A DNA stretch of 64,000 nt from Vibrio sp. 10N.261.45.E2 (GTDB lineage: Bacteria; Pseudomonadota; Gammaproteobacteria; Enterobacterales; Vibrionaceae). The stretch is taken from the NCBI RefSeq assembly GCF_002875705.1, contig NZ_MCZZ01000128.1:87079-151078 (forward strand). Reading direction: 5' to 3'. Shown in pieces: positions 1 to 9,075 of this stretch. A program made the position numbers and the translations under genes. The notes beneath the pieces were generated by a model. It saw only the letters and a program-made list of their open reading frames with translations, was not told the origin of the DNA and did not search any database. Numbering within the stretch: position 1 is the stretch's first letter; each line of letters begins with the position of its first letter.

Positions 1-57
1 ATTACCACAAAGAAAACTATTCACCTAGGGAACGATCCACTTATTCGTACATTCCTT

Positions 58-85
58 AAAAAAATAGCCGACGCAAGCCGGCTAT
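58..85 (-). terminator. Intrinsic terminator of lamB
   Basis: On the minus strand a 7-bp stem (ATAGCCG pairing with CGGCTAT, arms 64-70 and 79-85) is followed by a run of six or seven T residues (58-64). It lies about 35 bases past the lamB stop codon. Confidence 0.8.
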
Positions 86-121
86 GAATTAGGACAGTTT
101 AGGATTGGTTAAGCTAAGTGT

Positions 122-1486
122 TTACCACCAAGCTTCTGCTTGAATACCGAATACGTATTCAGTATCTTCATTTGTACCAAATGCGTCATCATTTTCAGTG
201 TCTAGGATGTAAGAACCGTAAACACGAATTTCAGGGCGAGCCCAGAAGCTGTCACCCATAGCCCAAGCTTGAGCTACAGTGAATTTAGCATTACCGAAGT
301 CTTCTTTAGCCGAACCGCCTTTCGCAATCTGTTCACCAGCATTGTAACCAGCTTCGAATACAGTGCGCATTGTGTCATTCCACTTATACATAGGACGAAC
401 CACAACTGAGTACTGGTCAATATCGAAATTTTGATTAGTGTAGTTGCCACTAGTATCTTTACCACCGATGTCGCTACCTGCTAGGTAAGCTAATTGGTGA
501 CCCATTTCCCAAGATTCGCCTAGGTTCATCACACCCCAGTTAATCAAGCGGTAACCGGTTGCGTCATTTTGAGCGCCAGAGCGGTCATACCATGCACCTG
601 AACCACCGAAACTAGACATTTGAGCGCCGTAACCGTTAGTACCGTATTGAAGAACAGTTTGGTTAAAACCATTGTCCATACCTTGGTGAATGATACCAGT
701 AACCATCAAACCATCATCAGCTTGAACATCTTGACCACTTGATTCAGTAGCAAAGTTGTAAGCTAATGCAACTTCTAGAGACGCATCAGACCACAGACCA
801 ATGTTTGCTAAGCGAACATCTGCGATATAACCGTTAACTGTTTCGCCTTTGTAAGCAGTTGCGTCTTCATAGTTACTAGCGTCATCTAACACTGCCTTTT
901 CACAAGTTGCGCTACCTTTACAAGCTTTCAATTTCGCTTGTCCTGCTGCTGTTAATACTGCAGTTGTACCATTTTCAACATTTTGAGAGCCATTATCTTG
1001 AATCAGCGCAACAGAAAGCTTCTGGTCACCAATAGATAAGTTTTCAATACCACCACCGGTACCTGATGTGTTTAGGAAGTAAAAGTCAGTGATGTGGATA
1101 TCTTTACGTTGGTAGTATGTTTTACCAGCCCAAAGCGTTGCTTCTTTGTCAGAAGCGATCACGCCTTTAGCTTTAACAGCAAATTGTGCAACGTTGAAGT
1201 CGCCGTCTTCCCAACCATTCGCGCCGTCTGCACCAGATGCAATCATTGACTCAAGACGCCATGTTTGCTCACCAGTTTTCAGTTCTTCTGCAAAACCAAA
1301 CTCAGAGTAGTTATCATTTTCGTTACCTAGACGACCAATACCGTTTTTGTTTACAGATACGTCACCACCAGAATTTCCGCTGATACCAGTACCAGCACGC
1401 ATGTAACCGTTAAAGTCAACAGCGAACGCAGAGCCAGCAGCTAGCGTAGTCGCCACTGCAGCAGCAATCAAACTTACTTTTTTCAT
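122..1486 (-). CDS. lamB: Maltoporin, outer-membrane maltodextrin channel
   Basis: Trimeric beta-barrel porin that lets maltose and maltodextrins cross the outer membrane. The start at 1486 gives 454 residues opening with a classical signal peptide (MKKVSLIAAAVATTLAAGSA, cleavage likely after AFA at 22). An in-frame ATG 12 bases upstream would only add MELR ahead of the signal. LamB landmarks are visible: the WAGKTYYQRKDIHITDFYF stretch, which corresponds to the WAGKRFYQRHDVH segment of E. coli LamB, a glycine-rich start to the mature protein, and a C-terminal aromatic residue (ending AEAWW) typical of outer-membrane barrels. It is transcribed divergently from the debranching enzyme gene, with MalT-box-like sites between, which fits maltose-regulon control. 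Confidence 0.93.
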   Translation of the reverse strand: MKKVSLIAAAVATTLAAGSAFAVDFNGYMRAGTGISGNSGGDVSVNKNGIGRLGNENDNYSEFGFAEELKTGEQTWRLESMIASGADGANGWEDGDFNVAQFAVKAKGVIASDKEATLWAGKTYYQRKDIHITDFYFLNTSGTGGGIENLSIGDQKLSVALIQDNGSQNVENGTTAVLTAAGQAKLKACKGSATCEKAVLDDASNYEDATAYKGETVNGYIADVRLANIGLWSDASLEVALAYNFATESSGQDVQADDGLMVTGIIHQGMDNGFNQTVLQYGTNGYGAQMSSFGGSGAWYDRSGAQNDATGYRLINWGVMNLGESWEMGHQLAYLAGSDIGGKDTSGNYTNQNFDIDQYSVVVRPMYKWNDTMRTVFEAGYNAGEQIAKGGSAKEDFGNAKFTVAQAWAMGDSFWARPEIRVYGSYILDTENDDAFGTNEDTEYVFGIQAEAWW

Positions 1487-1624
1487 TCTTAACTCCATTA
1501 AGGACGATTTATTTTAGGTTTTTATATTTTGCTCTCTTGCGGCAACCAAAGGCAGTTATGGTAGTCGTAAGATAGAGAGGTTTAGGGTTTCCCCTGATTC
1601 GTTTCAACGGGGTCAATATTAAGA

Positions 1625-1687
1625 GGGGATGACAAGTTTGACTTCCTCCACCCCTAACTAAATTAAGGGGGACTAGAGGGGAGTAGA
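1625..1687. promoter_or_regulatory. Cluster of MalT-box-like sites between lamB and glgX
   Basis: The 430-base divergent spacer contains several near matches to the E. coli MalT box (GGGGA[TG]GAGG). They are GGGGATGACA at 1625-1634 (8/10, plus strand), GGGGTGGAGG read on the minus strand at 1645-1654 (9/10) and GGGGAGTAGA at 1678-1687 (8/10, plus strand). A weaker copy lies at 1668-1677. Box count, opposing orientation and position between a maltoporin and a debranching enzyme gene support activation by MalT. No malT gene lies in the window, so the assignment is inferred. Confidence 0.6.
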
Positions 1688-1919
1688 AAATATACAGAAC
1701 GGTATTTTAAAGAGGTAGATCACTTAATCTAGGAGGAGTAGACAGCACTCAGATCTAATTATTCAGCATAAGTGAGATCTACTTCAAATATATAATTTGA
1801 ACTTCATCGATGAATTATTTTTTTAACCGTAATTATTCTGTGAAGTTGCTTGACCTTACTGTGACAAAGCCTTTTACTTATAGTTCACTGATGTCGATAA
1901 ACGAACAAGAAATCAAGCA

Positions 1920-3893
1920 ATGACTAGAACGCTCGCTCGCCCTTATCCACTAGGCGCAACGCTAGGTAACACTGGCTGTAACTTTTCAATTTATTCTCCC
2001 GACTGTAAATCTCTCTCTCTTGCTCTTTTTGACGAGAACAACGAATTCACTACTTATAAATTAGAAAATGAATACGCTGATATCAGATATGTCTTTATCG
2101 ATGGCATTAAAGCGGGACAAAAATACGGTTTCATTGCAGAAACAGACAATGGCCCTATCCTGCTATCAGACCCATATGCCAAAGCAATAAGCGAACCGCT
2201 CGATTACGTCACGCCTTATTCCAATGAAAAAAGCTTCGCAATGGCGAAATGTGTTGTTGTTGATGACGCTTTCGATTGGCAAGACGTAGAAAAGCCACGC
2301 ATTAGCCGTGAAGATACCGTTCTTTTTGAAACGCACGTAAAAGGCCTTTCTCAACTTCACCCAGAAGTCGCAGCCAATACTAAAGGCCGTTACTTAGGGT
2401 TGGTGAGCCCTGAAATGCTTGCGTTCTATAAGCAGCAAAATATCAACTCTCTACAACTTTTACCCGTTGCTGCGTGCATGCATGAGCCTCACCTCTTGGA
2501 CATGGATAAAGTGAACTATTGGGGTTACAACCCATACTTGTTCATGGTGCCAGACCCTCGCTACGCAGAAAAAGACGCCGTTAATGAACTCAAAACCGCG
2601 ATTCGCGAGCTTCACCGTAATGGTATCGAAGTTATTCTTGACGTGGTTTACAACCACACGGCAGAAGGTGGTGAAGGCGGTACAACCTTCAACCTAAAAG
2701 CGCTAGACAGCCGCTACTACATTAAACATGGCTGCCATTACGCGAACTTTACTGGCTGTGGTAACACGGTTGATCTCACTCACCAGCCAGCACTTAACTT
2801 AGTGATGGACACGCTTCGTTACTGGGTAAGCGAATTCCAAGTCGACGGCTTCCGTTTTGATTTGGCTGCCACACTGGGACGCGAAGGCGACAACTACAAC
2901 CCTGAGGCCGCTTTCTTTAAAGCTGTAGCTCAAGACCCCGTACTAAAAGAAACAAAGTTAATTGCTGAACCTTGGGATATTGGCCCTAATGGCTACCAAG
3001 TGGGTAACTTCCCGTTAGGCTGGAATGAATGCAACGATAAGCTTAGAGACATCACGCGTAGCTTTTGGCGCGGTGACCAAGGCTACCTAAAAGAGTTTGC
3101 GACTCGCTTAATGGGGTCGCGTGATATCTACAGTGCAGCGCACTGGCCTTACAAATTGACCGTCAACTACATCACTTACCATGATGGCTTCACGATGCAA
3201 GATCTTGTCTCGTACAAGCACAAGCATAATGAAGAGAATGGTGAGAATAACCGTGATGGGCATGGTGACAACCGCTCTGAAAACTACGGTGTAGAGGGCG
3301 AAACCGAAAACCTGCTCGTTATCGCGACACGTGAAAAGCAAAAACGTAACTTCATGGCGAGCCTTCTGTTTGCTTTTGGTATCCCACATATTTTGACGGC
3401 AGATGTGTTATCTCATACCCAAAAAGGTAACAACAACGCTTACTGTCAAGATGGCGTAACCAGCTGGCTTAACTGGGAAGATTCAGAGCGAAAGACTTAC
3501 TTCAAGACTTGGCTATCGGAAATGATATCTGCTCGTCAGCAATACATGGTGCCATTTATTAAGGCATTCAGTGGCGAAAAGCGTAACTCTAACCGCATCT
3601 TCTGGAGCCGTGTCGATGGCACACTCATGGAGCATGATGATTGGAACCGCTTAAGCTCAGTCGCTTTGCATCTTGGTATTGGTAAAGATGGTGATGAGTT
3701 GATTTATCTGATCAACCAAACCAACGCGCCAGCACGCTTTTCTTTACCTAGTGACCGCGAGCAAAACTGGGTGACTATTTGTGATACTAACCTGCGTAAC
3801 GTCAAGCCAGGTCACGCAGAAGGTGAAATGTTGTTGTCGCCCACTTCGATGGCCATTTTGCACTACTCGCCAGATAAAACTGATTTGATTTGA
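1920..3893 (+). CDS. glgX: Glycogen/maltodextrin debranching enzyme (GlgX/isoamylase type)
   Basis: GH13 enzyme expected to hydrolyse alpha-1,6 branches of glycogen limit dextrins or imported branched maltodextrins in the cytoplasm; there is no signal peptide. The 657 residues match GlgX length. An N-terminal CBM48-like domain (about 1-130) is followed by a GH13 barrel with the conserved regions in order: DVVYNH at 241-246, the nucleophile region GFRFDLA with Asp314, the acid/base AEPWD with Glu350, and YHDGF with Asp422. It is monocistronic, ends at its own terminator and diverges from lamB, so it probably serves maltodextrin use as well as glycogen turnover. Confidence 0.9.
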   Translation: MTRTLARPYPLGATLGNTGCNFSIYSPDCKSLSLALFDENNEFTTYKLENEYADIRYVFIDGIKAGQKYGFIAETDNGPILLSDPYAKAISEPLDYVTPYSNEKSFAMAKCVVVDDAFDWQDVEKPRISREDTVLFETHVKGLSQLHPEVAANTKGRYLGLVSPEMLAFYKQQNINSLQLLPVAACMHEPHLLDMDKVNYWGYNPYLFMVPDPRYAEKDAVNELKTAIRELHRNGIEVILDVVYNHTAEGGEGGTTFNLKALDSRYYIKHGCHYANFTGCGNTVDLTHQPALNLVMDTLRYWVSEFQVDGFRFDLAATLGREGDNYNPEAAFFKAVAQDPVLKETKLIAEPWDIGPNGYQVGNFPLGWNECNDKLRDITRSFWRGDQGYLKEFATRLMGSRDIYSAAHWPYKLTVNYITYHDGFTMQDLVSYKHKHNEENGENNRDGHGDNRSENYGVEGETENLLVIATREKQKRNFMASLLFAFGIPHILTADVLSHTQKGNNNAYCQDGVTSWLNWEDSERKTYFKTWLSEMISARQQYMVPFIKAFSGEKRNSNRIFWSRVDGTLMEHDDWNRLSSVALHLGIGKDGDELIYLINQTNAPARFSLPSDREQNWVTICDTNLRNVKPGHAEGEMLLSPTSMAILHYSPDKTDLI

Positions 3894-3934
3894 GTTAAAG
3901 CTAAACCAGCTCAATAAAACACCAGAAACCATAG

Positions 3935-3964
3935 AAGCCAGTTATATATCTAACTGGCTTTTTT
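3935..3964 (+). terminator. Intrinsic terminator after glgX
   Basis: A 9-bp stem (AGCCAGTTA and TAACTGGCT) with a 6-base loop is followed by TTTTTT, about 40 bases past the glgX stop. Confidence 0.88.
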
Positions 3965-4082
3965 GTTGGCCGAATATCACAAAACTCATTCATTCATATG
4001 GAATCATTTGCATTGATGTGATTGCGAAAACTGTTTAGTATTGCCGTACTATAAAAATGAATCTATAACGTCTTTGGATATC

Positions 4083-5888
4083 ATGGCTTTACCTAAAACA
4101 TTAATACGGCTTTTTAAACCATACATTCTTTTATTAACTGGAGGGATGCTCTATCTTGCTGTGGCTCAGCTTGAAAAAGTAGAAACAGCAGCCACGGAAC
4201 AATCATCATCAAACATCCGTATCGCAAGCTCCACCATTCGTTCCAACATCGAAGCCACATTCGGCAAGCTCTATTTTTTAGAAACCAGTCTAGGCTTACC
4301 TCAAACCGCTCCAATCGATGATCAAAAATTCAGAGAACTCAGTGATAATATTCTAAAAAGAACACCGAATTTCTCCGATATCGTTCGATACCAACCACAA
4401 TCCCAACAATATATATCAAGTCGTGGGTTACCTCTCTCCCATGAACAAATTGACGCCATAAAATGGAACTCAATAGACAGTGTAGTTGAGGATTTCTACA
4501 TATCTTCGATTTACCAAAAAGCAGATGGTCGCTGGGTCTTCGCAGTTAAACATACTGCGGAAAGATTGAACGAAGAAATATGGATTGAGTTTGACCTTTT
4601 GCATACCACACAAGGATTAAGAGACTTAAAAACGCTGAATCACGGCTACGTGTTTGTCGTTGATCGAGCAACAGAACGACTGGTTTTCCACCCAGACCCA
4701 AAACGTATCGGCTCTAAATCGGTCAGCTATCACGCAGGAATCAGTCACCAACTCTCACAAGGTGAAACCGTTGGTAAGCATGAATACTACTATCAAGATA
4801 ACTTCAAAATATCAGTATTTGACGCCGACAACAGCTTGAATTGGGTATTCATCGCAGGCACTGATCGCCATGACATCTTAACGAGCTCACACCAATTTAC
4901 GTTAACTGGTTTGGTGCTTGGTTCATTGCTTCTATTGTGGATTGGCGCAAACTATTTAGCTTATCGTTTGAATGTGTCTCTATCACAACTGAACAAAGTC
5001 GACGACCTTGTCAGCTTTAAACGAGAGCTAAAATCCATACTGGATAGCTTTACCTACCAAAAAGGCATTCAATTCTGTCTCTATCAGCCAGAGAACCACT
5101 CATTCAGTACCATCGACTATCACGGAAACAAATCAACAGTGCATTGCGACAAAGCCCTTGCAGAGCGATTGACACCAGACTCCATGGCTTACCGAAGTGG
5201 AAAATACGCAGACCCATTAGCGATTAAACTCAAAATACAGCAACGCCATTACTGCATTCCTTTGCACTCTCGTAAGCAGTTGATTGCAGTGCTCTATGTA
5301 AACGCAGGCTTACCGATCAGCCAGAGTATTTTAAGAATGATCCGAGATTTCACTGAGGTCTCTTTATCTAACTTATTGCTTCAACGTCAACTGAGTAGCA
5401 AAGATCTGATGACGCAGTTAGACAATAAAGCCAGTTTCAGTGCCACTATCGAACACTATGCGAGTGAGCCTGACACCTATGTTGCTCTGCTTGATATCGA
5501 TAACTTTGACCACGTAAACCGAGCTTATGGTGAGAGCGTCGGTGACAAGATGATCAAGCTAACTGCAGAGTCGATACGTTACTACTTCCCTAAGCCGAAA
5601 GGTCTTTGCTTGGCACGTGTTGGAGGAAAGGAGTTCGCTGTATTGTTCAAAGCCAACGATGTGAAAGATGCCAAATTCCAGCTAGACCAGTGTCGAGTCG
5701 GAATCTCGGAGAAAACCATCGTCACTCCCGATATAAACTTGTCATTAGGGGTTAGTGTGGGGTACTCACAAATAGAGGGCGAAACAGACTCAGCCCTAGC
5801 ACTAGCGGAACAAGCAAAGTTAATCGCGCAACAACTTGGTAAGAACCGAGTGGAAGGTCATATTAGAGCCGTTGCTAAAGCGTCGTAA
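4083..5888 (+). CDS. Membrane sensor with diguanylate-cyclase-like domain, degenerate GGKEF
   Basis: Probable signalling protein of the GGDEF family. The ATG at 4083 is preferred because it gives a normal inner-membrane N-terminus; an upstream in-frame TTG at 4041 is possible. From 4083 the protein has 601 residues: TM1 at about 6-27, a periplasmic Cache-like sensor (about 30-260), TM2 at about 265-290, a linker that looks GAF-like (about 310-440) and a C-terminal GGDEF domain. The metal-binding Asp of that domain is kept (LLDIDNFDHVNRAYG), but the signature reads RVGGKEF (514-518), with Lys where active cyclases have Asp or Glu. Canonical c-di-GMP synthesis is therefore doubtful. It stands alone between two terminators. 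Confidence 0.8.
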   Translation: MALPKTLIRLFKPYILLLTGGMLYLAVAQLEKVETAATEQSSSNIRIASSTIRSNIEATFGKLYFLETSLGLPQTAPIDDQKFRELSDNILKRTPNFSDIVRYQPQSQQYISSRGLPLSHEQIDAIKWNSIDSVVEDFYISSIYQKADGRWVFAVKHTAERLNEEIWIEFDLLHTTQGLRDLKTLNHGYVFVVDRATERLVFHPDPKRIGSKSVSYHAGISHQLSQGETVGKHEYYYQDNFKISVFDADNSLNWVFIAGTDRHDILTSSHQFTLTGLVLGSLLLLWIGANYLAYRLNVSLSQLNKVDDLVSFKRELKSILDSFTYQKGIQFCLYQPENHSFSTIDYHGNKSTVHCDKALAERLTPDSMAYRSGKYADPLAIKLKIQQRHYCIPLHSRKQLIAVLYVNAGLPISQSILRMIRDFTEVSLSNLLLQRQLSSKDLMTQLDNKASFSATIEHYASEPDTYVALLDIDNFDHVNRAYGESVGDKMIKLTAESIRYYFPKPKGLCLARVGGKEFAVLFKANDVKDAKFQLDQCRVGISEKTIVTPDINLSLGVSVGYSQIEGETDSALALAEQAKLIAQQLGKNRVEGHIRAVAKAS

Positions 5889-5942
5889 GCGTACTTTAAC
5901 GAGCTCGTCTCTATAGCTCCAAGTTCTGTCTCTAAAACTATC

Positions 5943-5980
5943 AAGCACCTAGGGTTTACGCCTTAGGTGCTTTTGTTTTT
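5943..5980 (+). terminator. Intrinsic terminator after the GGDEF-family gene
   Basis: AAGCACCTA pairs with TAGGTGCTT across an 11-12 base loop, followed by a T-rich tail (TTTTGTTTTT). Confidence 0.87.
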
Positions 5981-6042
5981 ATAGAAAGTCATTACAATGC
6001 GCCTTCGACACCACAATATCCTTTTCTAACGACACGAGACTT

Positions 6043-6765
6043 ATGAAGCTAAGTAACCGACTGCAAACTCTCCACTCACTTGTAAGCAATGACTACCAGC
6101 ATATTTGGGACTGTTGTTGTGATCATGGTTTTTTGGGTGTTCAACTGTTGTCGGATAATAAAGCGCCTAAGATTCACTTTGTCGATATCGTCCCATCTTT
6201 GATGAGTGATCTTGAAGGCAAACTAGTGCGCTACTTTCCTCAAGGTGAAATGGCAGAACACAAAGCCACCAGCCAATGGCAAGTCTACTGCATGGATGTC
6301 GCAGCTATCCCGCTAGAGAAACATACAGGCAAACACCTGGTTATTATTGCGGGTGTCGGTGGCGATCTAACACAAAAGCTTGTGGATGATATTCATCGTG
6401 AACACCCAGACAAAGCGATCGATTTCTTACTTTGTCCAGTCCATCAACAATTTGAGCTAAGAAGTCATTTAAAGGCGCTCAATTTTGGGCTTATTGATGA
6501 AGTGCTGATTGAAGATAACCGACGTTACTACGAGATTTTATTGGTCAGTAATAACCAAGATAGTGTTGAAAAGAGCCAAACCATTCGCGAGATATCAAAC
6601 GTCGGTGACAAGATCTGGACATCAAGTTGTGATGAACAGATGAAAGTATCACAGCAATACAAAGCCAAAACATTGCAGCACTACTTACGTATTCATCAAG
6701 GGCAAGAGAAGCAAGGCAAACCGAGCCAAGTGAAACACATCATCGAGGCCTACCAAGCAATTTAA
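6043..6765 (+). CDS. trmK: TrmK-like tRNA (adenine-N1)-methyltransferase family protein
   Basis: SAM-dependent methyltransferase of the TrmK/COG2384 family, whose characterised Gram-positive members methylate N1 of A22 in tRNA. The 240 residues show a Rossmann-like start with the SAM-binding stretch WDCCCDHGFLGVQL (22-35), an acidic residue after strand 2 (HFVDIVPS, 45-52) and the IIAGVGGDL motif (101-109). The family is narrow, so the assignment is good, but the tRNA target in Gammaproteobacteria is less certain. It is a single gene facing the acyltransferase gene across a shared terminator. Confidence 0.78.
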   Translation: MKLSNRLQTLHSLVSNDYQHIWDCCCDHGFLGVQLLSDNKAPKIHFVDIVPSLMSDLEGKLVRYFPQGEMAEHKATSQWQVYCMDVAAIPLEKHTGKHLVIIAGVGGDLTQKLVDDIHREHPDKAIDFLLCPVHQQFELRSHLKALNFGLIDEVLIEDNRRYYEILLVSNNQDSVEKSQTIREISNVGDKIWTSSCDEQMKVSQQYKAKTLQHYLRIHQGQEKQGKPSQVKHIIEAYQAI

Positions 6766-6854
6766 ACATGCGGTCTAGTTGAGCATCTTGGATTTAAATA
6801 ATTAAAATAATAGTAAGTACTAACTTCACATTAAAAAGATGAATCAGGTTCAAC

Positions 6855-6892
6855 AAAAAAGCCGATAGTTCAATGAACTATCGGCTTTTTTA
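6855..6892. terminator. Bidirectional intrinsic terminator
   Basis: A perfect 11-bp stem (GCCGATAGTTC and GAACTATCGGC, 6861-6871 and 6875-6885) has A6 before and T6 after it. It can end transcription of both the methyltransferase gene and the convergent acyltransferase gene. Confidence 0.9.
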
Positions 6893-6923
6893 ATGCTAGC
6901 AACTTGGCTTAAGCACAGTGCTC

Positions 6924-7859
6924 TTACTGTTTACAAGCTGCATCAGGCTCGTCAATCGTTTCAACCTCAGAGGGCGTATCAACCCCATATACTGTATCAA
7001 GATAGGCGTCTTTCTCTTTCCAAGTGTTGTTCAACCAACTGTGAAAACGACGTTTAAATGCCTTATCTTCAAAGTAGTTACCATTCACGTTCTCATCCAT
7101 TGGATGTAGTTTAATACGTACGACTACCTTAGTCATTTTGCCTTTCAGCATGTCTTCAAACGGAGATACTTGGTTTTCAGGGTAAGCCAAAGTGACGTCC
7201 ACAATACCATCTAAGATTGGACCCATTGCCGATAAAGCAAACGCCACACCGCCGGTTTTTGGCTTCAATAGATGACGATAAGGGGTTTTCGCTGTCGCCA
7301 GTTTCTCGCGATTGACACGCGTGCCTTCCACAAAGTTGACCAAGGTGGTTGGTGCTAGCTTGAACTTTGTACACGCTTTGTTGATTGCATCGAAATCATC
7401 ATTACGACGTTTTGGGTTACGCAACAAAAATTCACGAGAGTGACGTCTCATGAAAGGCATATCTAAGCCCCAGCATGCCAAACCAACAAAAGGGACATAC
7501 AGAAGTTCGTGCTTAAGGAAGAACTTAGTCATCGGCATCTTGTCTTTTAGGATTGAAGACAAAATCACAATATCCGCCCAGCTCAGATGATTCGACATCA
7601 TCAAGTACCACTGTTTGGTCGAGATATCTTCCCCACCTTCCACTTGCCACTCGATGTCGTTATTCACATTCAACATCCAAAGGTTGAGCGAAGCCCAGCA
7701 CCAGAATGTGAAGTTAGCTAAGCGAGTATATGACTTTTGCACAACAGAGATTGGCAGAATCAGTTTGATGAGGCCAAAGAAGCTCACGGTAAACGCAGTC
7801 ATTGCGGTATTAATGGTCACGAACAACACGTTCAAGCCCATACGAAGATTATCAAGCAT
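6924..7859 (-). CDS. yihG: YihG-like 1-acylglycerol-3-phosphate acyltransferase family protein
   Basis: Inner-membrane PlsC-family acyltransferase, expected to move an acyl chain to lysophosphatidic acid or a related lysophospholipid. The 311 residues follow E. coli YihG along their length. There are two N-terminal hydrophobic segments (about 8-40 and 48-65), the catalytic NHLSWAD (His91, Asp96) and the substrate-binding FVEGTR (176-181). The phrases LACWGLDMPFMRRHSR and PTTLVNFVEGTR are near-identical to YihG. It is a single gene with its own convergent terminator. The exact substrate is not shown by the sequence. Confidence 0.85.
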   Translation of the reverse strand: MLDNLRMGLNVLFVTINTAMTAFTVSFFGLIKLILPISVVQKSYTRLANFTFWCWASLNLWMLNVNNDIEWQVEGGEDISTKQWYLMMSNHLSWADIVILSSILKDKMPMTKFFLKHELLYVPFVGLACWGLDMPFMRRHSREFLLRNPKRRNDDFDAINKACTKFKLAPTTLVNFVEGTRVNREKLATAKTPYRHLLKPKTGGVAFALSAMGPILDGIVDVTLAYPENQVSPFEDMLKGKMTKVVVRIKLHPMDENVNGNYFEDKAFKRRFHSWLNNTWKEKDAYLDTVYGVDTPSEVETIDEPDAACKQ

Positions 7860-8061
7860 AAAACACGGCTATATTGAGATCGAAAGCCGCCATTATACTC
7901 ATCTGCAAAATATTCTCTTTAGTAATTAGTTGAATATCATAGGGGTCAAACCACTGGGCTAATTTGGCCTATCTCAAACGGCCTACTCATCGATCTTGCC
8001 CCAAATATAGCATCAATAAACATCGACAGAGTCATTTCAACTCAATTCTAGACAGGTCTAA

Positions 8062-8154
8062 ATGACACCACTTAGGGTTTTAATCATCAAAGGTCTAGTA
8101 TTGATAAGCATTCTCACTATTGGCATGGTACATGCAACTCTAAAATATAAATAG
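8062..8154 (+). CDS. Possible 30-residue membrane microprotein
   Basis: A 31-codon reading frame begins with ATG at 8062, five bases after AGGT. It encodes MTPLRVLIIK, then GLVLISILTI, then GMVHATLKYK: a short basic start, about 15 hydrophobic residues and a basic end, which suits a single-pass membrane peptide. It ends 45 bases before the fpr start, so it would be cotranscribed with fpr. Such frames also occur by chance and no homologue is known to me, so support is limited. Confidence 0.3.
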   Translation: MTPLRVLIIKGLVLISILTIGMVHATLKYK

Positions 8155-8199
8155 TTGAGTATCCTTAATGAGATAACTTCTCTACGTAAAGGTGATGAT

Positions 8200-9003
8200 A
8201 TGACAGATATTCCTCATGGTTTGGTAACCGGCAAAGTCTTAAACAAGACGGAATGGACAGATCAACTGTTCTCACTTCAAGTCAGTGCTCCTGTCTCTCC
8301 CTATCAAGCGGGTCAGTTCACGAAACTTGGCTTACTTAACAGTGAGGGGGAGTTCGTAAGACGCGCCTATTCGATGGTGAATGCGCCAGAGCACGAACAA
8401 GGTCATCAACATCTGGAGTTTTTGATTATTAAGGATCAGAACGGTCAGCTTTCACCTCAACTTCATGAGCTGAAAGCTGATGATGACATCTTTGTCGGTA
8501 AAGACCCAAGTGGCTTTATGACATTAGATGAGATCCCGGAGATCGCCGACGATCTATGGATGCTTTCAACCGGCACCGCGGTTGGGCCGTTTATCTCAAT
8601 GCTTGAAAGCATGCAGATACAGCACAGGAATGGATTGGCTTTTGAAAAAGCCGCCTCATTCAAAAGTCTTGTACTGGTGCATGCCGTAAGAACAGAACAG
8701 GACCTGACTTATCGAGATCGTATCGATCAACTCGTTAAACACTTTCAAGGGAAACTTAAATATGTGCCAATTATTTCTAGAGAATCAGTCACCGGAACTT
8801 TGCGCGGACGAATCCCAAGCTTGTTGCTTGGAGGCGACCTTGAGCAAGCCGCGTCTGTCGCTTTCAATCAAACCCGCAGTTTCTTCTACCTGTGTGGCAA
8901 TCCGCAAATGGTTCGTGACACAAGTGAAGCGCTAACCAGCTTAGGTTTCGAAAAACACTTACGCAGAAAGCCCGGTCAATTCAGCAGTGAGAACTACTGG
9001 TAA
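8200..9003 (+). CDS. fpr: Ferredoxin--NADP+ reductase
   Basis: Cytoplasmic FAD enzyme that moves electrons between NADPH and ferredoxin or flavodoxin, often part of oxidative-stress repair. The ATG at 8200 follows a good ribosome site (AAGGTGA, five bases away); an in-frame TTG at 8155 lacks one. From there the protein has 267 residues: an FAD-binding barrel with RAYSMVN (55-61), an NADP-binding domain with STGTAVGPF (123-131), a CGNPQMV stretch near the C-terminus and an aromatic last residue (Trp) as in bacterial Fpr. The next gene, a DUF1971 protein, lies 72 bases downstream and may be cotranscribed. Confidence 0.9.
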   Translation: MTDIPHGLVTGKVLNKTEWTDQLFSLQVSAPVSPYQAGQFTKLGLLNSEGEFVRRAYSMVNAPEHEQGHQHLEFLIIKDQNGQLSPQLHELKADDDIFVGKDPSGFMTLDEIPEIADDLWMLSTGTAVGPFISMLESMQIQHRNGLAFEKAASFKSLVLVHAVRTEQDLTYRDRIDQLVKHFQGKLKYVPIISRESVTGTLRGRIPSLLLGGDLEQAASVAFNQTRSFFYLCGNPQMVRDTSEALTSLGFEKHLRRKPGQFSSENYW

Positions 9004-9075
9004 ATAACGCCGTCACCCATTTAATAGCAACACAGAAACACAACTTTCAAAGAACAGTTAGAGAAGAGGTTTTAT

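Noticed and set aside
4041..4082. Upstream TTG start for the GGDEF-family gene
   Set aside because: It adds a polar 14-residue extension before a normal inner-membrane start and has no better ribosome site than the ATG at 4083.
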